64,000 bases of DNA from an uncultured Mucilaginibacter sp. (GTDB lineage Bacteria; Bacteroidota; Bacteroidia; Sphingobacteriales; Sphingobacteriaceae): the NCBI RefSeq assembly GCF_903893715.1, contig NZ_CAITNG010000139.1, positions 62,001-126,000 on the forward strand, given 5' to 3'. Made by a program: the position numbers and the translations under genes. The notes beneath the pieces were generated by a model, which had not been told where the DNA came from, did not search any database, and was given only the letters and a program-made list of their open reading frames with translations. How positions within the stretch are numbered: the stretch's first letter is position 1; the number at the start of each line of letters is the position of its first letter. Shown here one piece after another: positions 46,657-55,013 of this stretch.

Positions 46657-49521
46657 CTACTTCTTCTTGTTCTTCGCCGTCAACTCCATTTCCTTTTTCA
46701 GGAACATGCCGGTAAAGCTGCCTTTTACTTTGCACAGGTCTTCTGGAGTCCCTTCGAACAATATTTTGCCTCCGCCTGAGCCGCCTTCGGGGCCGAGGTC
46801 AATCACATGGTCCACTACTTTTATCACGTCGAGATTATGTTCTATCACCAATACGGTATTGCCTTTATCAACCAGCAGGTTGATAACGCCTAACAACACA
46901 TTGATATCCTCAAAATGCAAACCTGTTGTCGGCTCATCCAAAATATAGAAGGTATTGCCGGTATCCTTTTTGGAAAGTTCGGTGGCCAGTTTAACGCGTT
47001 GCGCCTCGCCGCCCGATAACGTGGTTGACGATTGGCCTAAAGTAATGTATCCCAAAGCTACATCTTCCAATGTTTTTATTTTGCGATAGATAGACGGGAT
47101 ATGTTCAAAAAACGGACAAGCATCCTCAATGCTCATGTCCAATACATCGCTGATGGACTTGCCTCGGTAACGCACTTCAAGCGTTTCGCGGTTATAGCGG
47201 CGACCGTTGCACTCTTCGCAGGGAACTGCTACATCGGGTAAAAAGTTCATTTCGATCACTTTCATGCCGGCGCCCTGGCAGGTTTCGCAGCGGCCACCCT
47301 TTACGTTGAACGAGAAACGGCCGGGTTTGTAGCCGCGTATCTTCGATTCGGGCAGGGCAACGTACAGGTTACGGATGTCAGAGAATACGCTTGTGTAAGT
47401 TGCCGGGTTTGAGCGCGGTGTACGACCTATCGGCGACTGGTCGATTTCGATCACTTTATCGATATGTTCCAGGCCTTCTATCTTGTCGTACGGCAAAGGA
47501 TGCTTTTTCGCCCTGAAAAAGTGGTGATTCAGTATAGGATACAACGTTTCGGTAATCAAACTTGATTTACCGCTGCCCGATACCCCTGTAACGCCGATGA
47601 GTTTGCCTAAAGGGAAATCAACTGATACCTTTTTAAGGTTATGGCCTGTAGCCTTTTTTAGCGACAATGTTTTACCGTTGCCCGGCCTGCGTTTTGCAGG
47701 CACGGCAATTTCCCGCTCACCATTGAGATACGATGTGGTGAGTGTATGCACTACCATTAACTCGGCAGGGGTACCTTGTGCCACTATTTGGCCGCCGTGA
47801 ACACCGGCTGCCGGCCCCATGTCGATGACATGGTCGGCTTCCAGTATCATGTCCTTGTCGTGCTCCACAACCAAGACGGTATTGCCCAAATCGCGCAGGT
47901 TTTTGAGGGCTTTTATCAGCCGGTCGTTATCGCGCTGGTGAAGGCCTATGCTTGGTTCATCCAAAATGTACATCACGTTCATCAGTTGCGAACCAATCTG
48001 AGTTGCCAGGCGGATACGTTGTGCCTCGCCGCCCGAAAGCGTTTTAGCGGTACGGTCGAGTGTTAAATAACTTAAACCCACGTCCAGCAAAAAGCCGATG
48101 CGCGAGCGTATTTCTTTCAGTATTTCTTTGGCTATTACATTCTGGCGTTCGTTTAACCTGTCTTCCAGCCCTTCAAAAAAAGCTTTCAGGTCGGTGATGT
48201 CCATACAGGCCAGCTCGAATATGTTCTTGCCATCCACTTTAAAGTGCAGCGATTCTTTTTTCAATCGTGCACCATCGCAAACCGGGCAGGTTTTAAGTAC
48301 ACGGTAGCTGTCCATATCGCCTAAAGCATCTTCTCCGCGTTTTTCCTGCTGCTCTTCCAGCATTTTGATGATGCCATCAAAACTGATCTGGTAATTGGTT
48401 ACGTTCCATTTGTTGTATTCTACGGGAACAGTAATCAATTCGTGTGAGCCGTTAAGGATAATCTCCAGTTTTTCGCGTGGAATCTTTTCTATTGGTGTAG
48501 CCAAAGCAAAATCGTACTTTTTTGCCAAGGCTTTTAATACCTGGAATATCCATGTTTCTCGGTATTCGCCCAGGGGGGCCAAACCGCCGTTCATGATGCT
48601 GAGTTTGGGGTTGGGTATCACCGATGCCTCATCCACCTCGAAAATATAGCCCAGGCCATCGCAACGCTCACACGCGCCGTAGGGCGAGTTGAATGAGAAA
48701 GTGTTCGGCTGCGGCTCATCGTATGATATGCCCGAAACCGGGTCCATCAAAAATTTACTGAAGTAAAACAGGTTATTATCCTTGTCGGCTATCCTTATGA
48801 TGCCTTTGGCGGCTTTTAGGGCCGTCTGTATGGAAGTATGCAAACGCTTGGTGTCCTTGTCGCTCACCACCAGCCTATCCACCACAATATCTATGTCGTG
48901 AATTTTGTAGCGGTCCACCTGCATTTTGGGTTCTACGTTCATCATTTCGCCATCCACCCAAACCTTGATATAGCCTTGTTTGCGTATCTGCTCGAACAGT
49001 TCGCGGTAATGCCCTTTGCGGCCTTTTACTATCGGGGCCAGGATGTTTACCGGCTGATCGTTAAACTTTTCGAGTATGGTGCGCAGTATCTGGTCTTCGC
49101 TCATGCGCTCCATTTTCTCGCCGGAAACGTATGAATATGCATCACCCGCTCGGGCGTAAAGCAAGCGCATAAAATCGTATATCTCGGTAATAGTGCCTAC
49201 TGTTGAGCGTGGGTTTTTGCTGGTAGTTTTCTGTTCGATGGCGATAACGGGGCTAAGACCTGATACTTTGTCGACATCGGGACGCTCCATGCCGCCCATG
49301 AACTGGCGCGAATAGGCCGAGAAAGTTTCCATATAACGGCGCTGACCCTCGGCATAAATGGTATCAAAAGCCAACGACGACTTGCCGCTACCACTCAGCC
49401 CGGTAATAACTACCAGCTTGTTGCGCGGAAAGGAAACATCAATATTTTTTAAGTTATGTACCCTGGCCCCAAAAACTTCTACTTCACTTTGCCCGCCCAG
49501 GTCGACTGTTTTTTCACTCAT
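46657..49521 (-). CDS. uvrA: Excinuclease ABC subunit A
   Basis: UvrA is the damage-sensing ATPase of nucleotide excision repair and loads UvrB at lesions. The 954-residue protein has two ABC modules: Walker A GLSGSGKSSL near residue 40 and GVSGSGKSSL near 645. The signatures are LSGGEAQRIRLATQIGS near 495 and LSGGEAQRVKLATELS near 840, with Walker B segments YILDEPSIGL and YILDEPTTGL. Zinc-binding cysteines appear in CERCDGLGY, and in GGRCETCQGAGM with CEECNGRRY. Length is normal. The -7-like TATCTTTG box (minus strand, 49608-49601) would give a leader of about 75 nt. Confidence 0.98.
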   Translation of the reverse strand: MSEKTVDLGGQSEVEVFGARVHNLKNIDVSFPRNKLVVITGLSGSGKSSLAFDTIYAEGQRRYMETFSAYSRQFMGGMERPDVDKVSGLSPVIAIEQKTTSKNPRSTVGTITEIYDFMRLLYARAGDAYSYVSGEKMERMSEDQILRTILEKFNDQPVNILAPIVKGRKGHYRELFEQIRKQGYIKVWVDGEMMNVEPKMQVDRYKIHDIDIVVDRLVVSDKDTKRLHTSIQTALKAAKGIIRIADKDNNLFYFSKFLMDPVSGISYDEPQPNTFSFNSPYGACERCDGLGYIFEVDEASVIPNPKLSIMNGGLAPLGEYRETWIFQVLKALAKKYDFALATPIEKIPREKLEIILNGSHELITVPVEYNKWNVTNYQISFDGIIKMLEEQQEKRGEDALGDMDSYRVLKTCPVCDGARLKKESLHFKVDGKNIFELACMDITDLKAFFEGLEDRLNERQNVIAKEILKEIRSRIGFLLDVGLSYLTLDRTAKTLSGGEAQRIRLATQIGSQLMNVMYILDEPSIGLHQRDNDRLIKALKNLRDLGNTVLVVEHDKDMILEADHVIDMGPAAGVHGGQIVAQGTPAELMVVHTLTTSYLNGEREIAVPAKRRPGNGKTLSLKKATGHNLKKVSVDFPLGKLIGVTGVSGSGKSSLITETLYPILNHHFFRAKKHPLPYDKIEGLEHIDKVIEIDQSPIGRTPRSNPATYTSVFSDIRNLYVALPESKIRGYKPGRFSFNVKGGRCETCQGAGMKVIEMNFLPDVAVPCEECNGRRYNRETLEVRYRGKSISDVLDMSIEDACPFFEHIPSIYRKIKTLEDVALGYITLGQSSTTLSGGEAQRVKLATELSKKDTGNTFYILDEPTTGLHFEDINVLLGVINLLVDKGNTVLVIEHNLDVIKVVDHVIDLGPEGGSGGGKILFEGTPEDLCKVKGSFTGMFLKKEMELTAKNKKK

Positions 49522-49600
49522 ATATAGTATGCACCCAAACTTATATTGTTATCGCGCTTTCAGCGTAACTCCCTAAAATAGACAGTTTTTTGAAAGCCTG

Positions 49601-49608
49601 CAAAGATA
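49601..49608 (-). promoter_or_regulatory. Candidate uvrA -7 box
   Basis: The minus strand reads TATCTTTG, an exact TAnnTTTG match about 80 nt upstream of the uvrA ATG. No TTTG -33 element lies at the usual distance. No SOS-type operator was recognised. Confidence 0.4.
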
Positions 49609-49684
49609 AGCAAAAAACGGGTGCAGTTTTATCAATCTAAGGATATGATATAAAGATGTTTAATCAGTTTGGACAGCCAAATTA

Positions 49685-49843
49685 TTAAGCTTTAGCTTTA
49701 GCTTTACCTTGCTTAATTTGGCTTTGGATGTATTCTTTCAACTCAGAAAAAGTCATATCCTGAGTTTCCAAGCTTATTTTGTCCCTTATGTCGCGCATCA
49801 TTTTTACGGCGTCGAAGGTTTTTTCTTTTTTAATAGTTTCCAT
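49685..49843 (-). CDS. 52-residue putative antitoxin paired with the PIN-domain toxin
   Basis: A short ORF of 52 residues beginning METIKKEKTFDAVKMMRDIR and ending in a Lys-Ala-rich tail. It is charged and mostly helical, without a recognised domain. Its ATG lies inside the last codons of the PIN gene, a 14-bp overlap in another frame, so translation is probably coupled. The size, charge and coupling are what is expected of a VapB/Phd-like antitoxin or its toxin-binding part. However, it follows the toxin instead of preceding it and lacks an obvious DNA-binding fold. Identity as antitoxin is inference from context. Confidence 0.7.
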   Translation of the reverse strand: METIKKEKTFDAVKMMRDIRDKISLETQDMTFSELKEYIQSQIKQGKAKAKA

Positions 49844-50294
49844 AGTTTATTAAGTCTTTGGGACTTCTAATTTCTATCATGCTATAGCCCATTTTCAAAT
49901 TTACTGAATTGTAGCCTTTTATTCTATCCAAATTCACAATATGCTTAAAATTCCAGCTCGCTAATACGTCGACTTTTTTTATTGTTGCTAAAGCAATATG
50001 CCTGCAATCTTCCAAACTTGTTTTCCCAACTACCTTTTCTTTAATATAACTATCGGCGAGTTCGACCGCCTCTTCGATTAATTCTATCCTTTCAAACTTA
50101 TCCTCAGAAAACTCATCAAGTAGTTCTCTAACCTTCTTGGGGGCATTTATTAATTCAAGTTCAAGCAAATCAGATACTACAAAGATGACTTCGCCATTTT
50201 TGAGTCGCTCAAACAATAAATGTGTCGCGTCTTTAAATTCCTCGTCAAAATAACCGCCCACAACAGATGTATCAATATAAATGCGTTGTTTCAT
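49830..50294 (-). CDS. PIN-domain protein (VapC-like putative toxin)
   Basis: A 154-residue PIN-fold protein, expected to be a magnesium-dependent RNase. The first acidic residue is D8 in YIDTSVVGGYFDEEF, followed by E45/E47 in LLELELIN, D96 in SLEDCRHIALA and the S113-W-N115 segment of LASWNFKHIVN; these are the usual PIN metal-site positions. AAAGGA at a short distance before ATG 50294 is a good ribosome-binding site, and TAAATTTG (minus strand, 50317-50310) is a fitting -7 box. The gene is visibly more AT-rich than its neighbours (not computed), as expected for a mobile toxin-antitoxin module. Paired with the overlapping 52-residue ORF. Confidence 0.85.
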   Translation of the reverse strand: MKQRIYIDTSVVGGYFDEEFKDATHLLFERLKNGEVIFVVSDLLELELINAPKKVRELLDEFSEDKFERIELIEEAVELADSYIKEKVVGKTSLEDCRHIALATIKKVDVLASWNFKHIVNLDRIKGYNSVNLKMGYSMIEIRSPKDLINYGNY

Positions 50295-50378
50295 GATTAT
50301 CCTTTAAATCAAATTTAGGCAAAATATCATACGATTTGTCGATTGCTTTTGACATTCTGGATTATAGAACGTGTCTAT

Positions 50379-50412
50379 AAAAAAGGCGGGTACGTTAGTA
50401 AACGTACCCGCC
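50379..50412 (-). terminator. Strong intrinsic terminator of the small lytic transglycosylase gene
   Basis: A perfect 12-bp stem, GGCGGGTACGTT with AACGTACCCGCC, and a 4-nt loop. The minus strand continues into six T. It lies 30 nt after the transglycosylase stop. Confidence 0.92.
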
Positions 50413-50442
50413 AATACCGTGCTCCTTCGTTAAAAATTTAAC

Positions 50443-51231
50443 TTAGTTGAATGCTATCGCATTGTTGTTCGAAAAACCGGGGACGTACGAGTACAGTGGT
50501 TTATAACTACTGTAACCATACTTCTGCGGGTCGTTGATGATTTGCTTCATGGCGATAAGGTTGTACACATACCTGCCTGTTTCGCTATTCATCTTTATGC
50601 GGAAGTAATTATGCTCACGCTGTTGGTGTATCAGTCGCGCCAAATTGGGCGAACCGGTGTTATAAGCGGCCGCAACTAATGTCCAGCTCTTAAATTCCTG
50701 ATGTAGTTCCAATAAGTACTTGCAAGCGGCCACCGTCGATTTTGCAATATCCAACCGCTCATCGCGATGTTTGTTTACATGTAGGCCATAGGTACGCGCG
50801 GTACCAGCCATAAATTGCCAGGGGCCATAAGCGCCGCGGGTGGATTTTCCTTCGCCAAAGCCTGATTCGACCAAGGGGATAAACTTAAAATCATCGGGGA
50901 TACCGTATGCCAATAATATTGGCTCGATTATGGGGAACATCATTTCTGCTTTGCGTTGCAGTACTTCCGATCCCACGTTACTGAAGCTGTGCAGCCTCAA
51001 AGAGCGTCTCATTTTCCCATTCACATTCCTATCTGCCGGCAATTCTTCATTCGCAAAATTCAGCGTGTTTTTGGGGCTGTTTTCGTACGAAATAAAGGCG
51101 TAATTACGGGGTGTATTACGCGGTTTGCGGTGTGTTTCGGTGTCGCCAAAAGATAGTTGGAAGATGATCGTCAGCACTAAGATTACGGAGCACGTAAGTA
51201 AGTGTTTTTTAATCATTTTCTTTTCAATCAT
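50443..51231 (-). CDS. Lytic transglycosylase-domain protein (SLT type)
   Basis: A 262-residue exported peptidoglycan lytic enzyme. A membrane-spanning signal sequence covers about 8-30. The SLT domain (about 95-235) has the catalytic glutamate in PLVESGFGEGKS and the motif GAYGPWQFMAGTARTYGL, followed by AAYNTGSPNLARLI. There are no LysM repeats, unlike the 466-residue enzyme at 23877. The first ATG (51231) gives the sequence MIEKKMIKKHLL, and the second ATG (51216) is an equally good start. It has its own near-consensus promoter and strong terminator, so it is monocistronic. Confidence 0.9.
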   Translation of the reverse strand: MIEKKMIKKHLLTCSVILVLTIIFQLSFGDTETHRKPRNTPRNYAFISYENSPKNTLNFANEELPADRNVNGKMRRSLRLHSFSNVGSEVLQRKAEMMFPIIEPILLAYGIPDDFKFIPLVESGFGEGKSTRGAYGPWQFMAGTARTYGLHVNKHRDERLDIAKSTVAACKYLLELHQEFKSWTLVAAAYNTGSPNLARLIHQQREHNYFRIKMNSETGRYVYNLIAMKQIINDPQKYGYSSYKPLYSYVPGFSNNNAIAFN

Positions 51232-51259
51232 TAATGAACATTTTAGTTAAAAACTGCTG

Positions 51260-51291
51260 CAAAGATAAGCCCAATAGCGCACACAATCAAA
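51260..51291 (-). promoter_or_regulatory. Consensus promoter of the small lytic transglycosylase gene
   Basis: Minus strand: TTTG (51291-51288), a 20-nt spacer and TATCTTTG (51267-51260), a full match to the Bacteroidota consensus. The leader before ATG 51231 is about 25 nt. It occupies one end of the 317-bp divergent spacer 51232-51548; the rluB promoter occupies the other, and the middle holds AT-rich DNA with nothing recognised. Confidence 0.8.
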
Positions 51292-51484
51292 CACTTACGT
51301 AAAAAACAATTTTTCAACATCGTTGTTACGCCTAAAAAAAGGCACTTTAAACTACCCTAAAGAGCGAATTTAGACCGATACAGAAAATTGGTTTTTTTGA
51401 AAAATGTGGAAAATTGAGGCCTCTTTTTGCCCTATTTTCGATTATTTTTCATAGTTTCACGGGTTAATTCGGCGTGAAATTTAC

Positions 51485-51516
51485 TTTGCAGGGTTACTTA
51501 AATTAGCGTACTTTTG
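51485..51516 (+). promoter_or_regulatory. Consensus promoter of the pseudouridine synthase gene
   Basis: TTTG (51485-51488), a 20-nt spacer and TACTTTTG (51509-51516) match TTTG-N20-TAnnTTTG exactly. The predicted start near 51520 gives a leader of about 29 nt before ATG 51549. Confidence 0.8.
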
Positions 51517-51548
51517 TTGCCCCGCTGAGACAGCGTTAAACAAACAAT

Positions 51549-53063
51549 ATGGCATTCAAAAAATCAGGGAACAGTCGCGACGATAGGCCCGCAAATTCAG
51601 GCCGCCGGTCTTCTCCACAAGGCGGTACAGACAATACCAAAAAATCATCTTCGGCATCAAGGTCAAAACCAAGCGGCGCAGGTTATAAAAAATCCGAATC
51701 GGATGATGACCGTCCGAAAAGAAAATATGACGGCGAACAGGCCGGCGAAAAGAAATCTTTCAATAAAAATTTCTCAAAACCAGGCGAAGGCTCGTCCGAC
51801 AAAAAATATAAAGGCAAGCCGGCGAGCGAAGGCAAAAGCCGCCCCTACGGCAGCAAGACATTTAGCGACGGTCCAAGCTTTAAAAAAGATGGCGGCGCAC
51901 CCGGAAAACGTACACCCTACGGAACCAAGACATTTAACGACGCCCCCCGCGAAGGCGGATTTAAAAAAGAAGGCGGAGCAGATAGCTTTAAACGCAAACC
52001 TTACGGAACAAAAGATTTTAGCGACACCCCACGTGAAGGCGGATTTAAAAAAGAAGGCGGTGCCGATAGTTTTAAACGCAAACCTTACGGCAGTAAAGAT
52101 TTTTCGGAAAAACCGACCCGCGAGGGTGGGTTTAAGAAAGAAGGTTCGGGATATAAGGGTAAATCGACAAGCGATGACAGGCCGGCCCGCGCACGTTCAA
52201 CAGGCGGCGCTCCAAAACGCTTTGATAAAGGCGCACCAAAAGAACGTTCGGTAAGGGAAACGTTTTTTGATGCCGACCAACCACAACCAGACAGGTCGAT
52301 GCGCGGCCGTAAAACGCCGACATCAAAAACACAAGATACAGACAAAGGAAAAATTAGGTTGAACCGCTATATATCGAACGCGGGTATCTGCTCAAGGCGT
52401 AAGGCTGATGAGCTGATTGTTGCGGGCGTTGTGTCTGTAAACGGCGAAGTAATATCGGAACTTGGTTTTAAGGTTGACCCATACAAAGACGAGGTACGTT
52501 ACAACGGCGAGACCCTGAAACGCGAGAAAATGGTGTATGTGCTATTGAATAAACCAAAAGACTACATCACCACTACCGAAGACCCGCAGGAACGCCGCAC
52601 GGTAATGCATCTGGTTGAAAAAGCCAGCAAAGAACGCATTTACCCCGTTGGCCGCCTCGACCGCAACACAACGGGTTTGTTATTAATGACGAATGACGGC
52701 GACCTGGCCGATAAATTGTCGCACCCGCGTAATAGCATCGTAAAACTATACCAGGTTGAACTGAACAAAAGCCTTACCCAAGGCGACCTGAACAAAATAG
52801 CTTACGGTGTTGAGCTTGAAGACGGTTTAATTAAACCTGATGAAGTAGCTTATATAACCGGTGGCAGCAAACGCGAAATTGGTATCAAGATACATAGCGG
52901 TAAAAACCGTGTAGTAAGGCGAATATTTGAAAGTTTGGGTTACGATGTTGTGAAGCTGGACCGCTCGATCTATGCGGGCCTTACCAAAAAAGACCTGCCA
53001 CGTGGCCGATGGAGATATTTGAATGAGGAAGAAATTATCCAGTTAAAGCATTTGATAAAATAA
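51549..53063 (+). CDS. rluB: RluB/RsuA-family pseudouridine synthase with repetitive basic N-terminal tail
   Basis: A 504-residue protein in two parts. Residues 1 to about 265 are low-complexity and strongly basic (Lys, Gly, Ser, Pro, Arg), with near-identical 28-residue repeats of the form PYGTK.F.D.PREGGFKKEGG. Residues about 265-504 are a full RsuA/RluB enzyme: an S4 RNA-binding domain (RLNRYISNAGICSRRKADELI) and the catalytic domain with the active aspartate in GRLDRNTTGLLLMTNDGDL. The enzyme should isomerise a uridine in 23S rRNA (RluB-like) or 16S/tRNA. The tail is probably a disordered RNA-binding extension. Clear promoter and terminator flank it. Confidence 0.93.
   Translation: MAFKKSGNSRDDRPANSGRRSSPQGGTDNTKKSSSASRSKPSGAGYKKSESDDDRPKRKYDGEQAGEKKSFNKNFSKPGEGSSDKKYKGKPASEGKSRPYGSKTFSDGPSFKKDGGAPGKRTPYGTKTFNDAPREGGFKKEGGADSFKRKPYGTKDFSDTPREGGFKKEGGADSFKRKPYGSKDFSEKPTREGGFKKEGSGYKGKSTSDDRPARARSTGGAPKRFDKGAPKERSVRETFFDADQPQPDRSMRGRKTPTSKTQDTDKGKIRLNRYISNAGICSRRKADELIVAGVVSVNGEVISELGFKVDPYKDEVRYNGETLKREKMVYVLLNKPKDYITTTEDPQERRTVMHLVEKASKERIYPVGRLDRNTTGLLLMTNDGDLADKLSHPRNSIVKLYQVELNKSLTQGDLNKIAYGVELEDGLIKPDEVAYITGGSKREIGIKIHSGKNRVVRRIFESLGYDVVKLDRSIYAGLTKKDLPRGRWRYLNEEEIIQLKHLIK
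51843..52160 (+). repeat. 84-bp tandem repeats coding the pseudouridine synthase tail
   Basis: Two near-identical 84-bp units (51915-51998 and 51999-52082) are preceded by a diverged 72-bp unit (51843-51914) and followed by a third, diverged unit from 52083. They encode 24- to 28-residue repeats starting PYG(T/S)K. The high identity of the two central units suggests recent duplication and likely copy-number variation between strains. Confidence 0.85.
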
Positions 53064-53067
53064 GACA

Positions 53068-53102
53068 GAAGCAAGAGTCGAGAGTCAAGAATCAAGACAG
53101 AA
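53068..53102 (+). repeat. Phased heptamer array downstream of rluB
   Basis: Five words in exact phase: GAAGCAA, GAGTCGA, GAGTCAA, GAATCAA and GACAGAA, listed separately. The consensus GARTCAA and the closing GACA word match the array at 12772-12806. It starts 5 nt after the rluB stop and precedes the terminator. Confidence 0.75.
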
Positions 53103-53128
53103 AATCTCTTTAAGAATACCCAATCTAT

Positions 53129-53162
53129 ACCTCCCGTTTTAGGCTTAAGCGGGAGGTTTTTT
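53129..53162 (+). terminator. Intrinsic terminator of rluB
   Basis: ACCTCCCG (53129-53136) pairs with CGGGAGGT (53150-53157), extended inward by three more pairs including one G-T. Six T follow to 53162. Confidence 0.92.
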
Positions 53163-53206
53163 GTTGCTGACAGATTTGTTAACTTGCAACACCAATTTAA
53201 CCATCT

Positions 53207-54340
53207 ATGAAAAAGTATATCCTCATACTGCTGCTGGCCCTACCAACACTTTTACAGGCACAAACCAAAGCTAAAATTTACGACCTGCTGATAGGCACTT
53301 ATACCACCGGCAAAAGTGAGGGGATATATGTTTATCAGTTCAATGCAACGACAGGGAAGGCTATTTACCTCAATAAAGTTACAGGGGTCAACAATCCATC
53401 ATATCTTACCGTATCAACCAACCGAAAATTTGTGTACTCGGTTAACGAGGTGGGTACAGAGCGGACCGGCAGTGTAAGCTCGTTTTCGTTCGAGCCAAAA
53501 TCAGGGGAGTTGAAATTATTGAACAAGCAACCATCCAACGGTGCAGGACCTTGCTACATCATGGCCGACAAGGCCAACAAAAACGTTTTTGTGGCCAACT
53601 ATGCCGGTGGTAGCCTTACGGTATTGCCTATCAAAGCCGACGGCTCATTGGCCGAGCCATCGCAAACCATACAAGACGAGGGTACAGGCGTGGATAAAGA
53701 CAGGCAAGAGAAAGCGCACGTGCATACTGCCGCCCTATCGCCCGATGAAAAATTTTTGTTTTACACCGACCTGGGAACGGATAAGTTGAACATCTGCGAT
53801 TATGACCCATCGGCAGCAAAGCCATTACAGCCTGCAACAACTCCTTTTATAATGGTTAAGCCCGGTAACGGACCAAGGCATATTGCTATAGCACCAAATA
53901 AAAAGTTTTTATACCTGATACAGGAAATGGGCGCTGCCATCACAGCTTATCAATATGCCGATGGTAAACTCAACGCCATTCAAACCGTTAGTTTAATTGC
54001 CGATGGTTTTAAAGGCAAAGTTGGCGCCGCTGATATCCATATATCGCCGGATGGCAAATTCCTATACAGCACCAACCGCGGGGATGCGAACGAGATAGAA
54101 GTTTTCAAGATAAACCAGATTAATGGTAAACTCACCTTTGTGCAGCGCACATCATCCCTAGGTAAAACACCGCGCAATTTTAATATCGACCCAACCGGAA
54201 AATTCCTGCTGGTAGCCAACCAAAACAGCGACGACATTTATGTTTTTAGCATCAACAAAACAACGGGGAAACTAACTTATACCAATCAAAAGCTTGAAAT
54301 CGGCAATCCTTCGTGCCTGAAGTTTGCGGCGATACAATAA
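53207..54340 (+). CDS. Exported lactonase-family beta-propeller protein (6-phosphogluconolactonase-like fold)
   Basis: A 377-residue protein with a signal peptide ending near LLQAQ and a seven-bladed propeller of the lactonase family (YbhE/Pgl type). Typical blade motifs: LIGTYTTGKSEGIYVYQF near residue 28, NPSYLTVSTNRKFVYSVNE near 62, HVHTAALSPDEKFLFYTDLG near 170, GNGPRHIAIAPNKKFLYLI near 220 and TPRNFNIDPTGKFLLVANQ near 320. Export to the periplasm argues against a role in the pentose phosphate pathway itself. The substrate is open. A hairpin directly after the stop separates it from the convergent lipoprotein gene. Confidence 0.9.
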   Translation: MKKYILILLLALPTLLQAQTKAKIYDLLIGTYTTGKSEGIYVYQFNATTGKAIYLNKVTGVNNPSYLTVSTNRKFVYSVNEVGTERTGSVSSFSFEPKSGELKLLNKQPSNGAGPCYIMADKANKNVFVANYAGGSLTVLPIKADGSLAEPSQTIQDEGTGVDKDRQEKAHVHTAALSPDEKFLFYTDLGTDKLNICDYDPSAAKPLQPATTPFIMVKPGNGPRHIAIAPNKKFLYLIQEMGAAITAYQYADGKLNAIQTVSLIADGFKGKVGAADIHISPDGKFLYSTNRGDANEIEVFKINQINGKLTFVQRTSSLGKTPRNFNIDPTGKFLLVANQNSDDIYVFSINKTTGKLTYTNQKLEIGNPSCLKFAAIQ

Positions 54341-54361
54341 CGATGGGTGTGAAACCCATCG
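54341..54361. terminator. Bidirectional-type hairpin between convergent genes
   Basis: CGATGGGT (54341-54348) pairs perfectly with ACCCATCG (54354-54361) around a 5-nt loop, directly after the lactonase stop. No good T run follows on either strand. It may serve both convergent genes, or be a REP-like element related to the hairpin at 6058-6093. Confidence 0.55.
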
Positions 54362-54376
54362 CTATTCTTATATTGA

Positions 54377-54871
54377 TTAATTGCCTTTTTTGGTGAAGGT
54401 ATAAACCACGTAACCATTGCTGTTGCCAATAGCAACCGGGCTTTTCAGTACCATGGTTGCGCCATCGTTACTACTGATGTTAAGGCGATAGCCTGAATCC
54501 ACATCTTTAACTTTATCGCCCTGGTATATTTTTTTGAATTGAAAGGCCGGCTCTACGCCGTTGCCGGGATTGTAGTACGACCAGTAAATACTCTGTGAAG
54601 TACCATTGGCCAAGGTATACTGCCCGTTACCGCTGTTGGTGAGTATCCACGTGCTGCCAATAAAATCGGCGGGGGGCGCCTGGTCGAACACTTTGGTTAC
54701 AGCATTGCCTATGAGGCTTTGGTAACCTACGTTATTTAAAGTCCACGTACCTACAAATTTGCTACGGTCGACACCTGCGGTTTTGTTGACTACCGTGCAA
54801 CTGTCGACCAATATCAGTACAAAGAGTATCAGGGCAGTGAATTGAAAGCGTTTATACATGTTATTATTCAT
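54377..54871 (-). CDS. Small lipocalin-like lipoprotein, function unknown
   Basis: A 164-residue predicted lipoprotein with lipobox VDSC (cysteine near residue 25). The rest looks like a small beta-barrel of the lipocalin type, suggested by the opening SKFVGTWTLNNVGYQSL and alternating strands such as GNGQYTLANG and GYVVYTFTKKG. No function can be assigned. A likely promoter is TTTA-N20-TATTTTTG on the minus strand (54926-54895). Starts at 54871 or 54859 are both possible. It faces the ParS/RES module head to head. Confidence 0.75.
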   Translation of the reverse strand: MNNNMYKRFQFTALILFVLILVDSCTVVNKTAGVDRSKFVGTWTLNNVGYQSLIGNAVTKVFDQAPPADFIGSTWILTNSGNGQYTLANGTSQSIYWSYYNPGNGVEPAFQFKKIYQGDKVKDVDSGYRLNISSNDGATMVLKSPVAIGNSNGYVVYTFTKKGN

Positions 54872-54894
54872 TTCTTGAAACTATAAGATCATGA

Positions 54895-54926
54895 CAAAAA
54901 TAAGCATAAACCTTGCCAATGGTAAA
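54895..54926 (-). promoter_or_regulatory. Promoter of the small lipoprotein gene
   Basis: Minus strand: TTTA (54926-54923), a 20-nt spacer and TATTTTTG (54902-54895), one mismatch from the Bacteroidota consensus. The leader is about 20 nt. Confidence 0.55.
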
Positions 54927-55013
54927 CATGCTTTTGATTAAAATACCAGATAGAAAAAATTCTTTTTTATTTGGAAAAATTTCTATATTTGTTTGTGCAT
55001 AAAAGGAAAAAAT

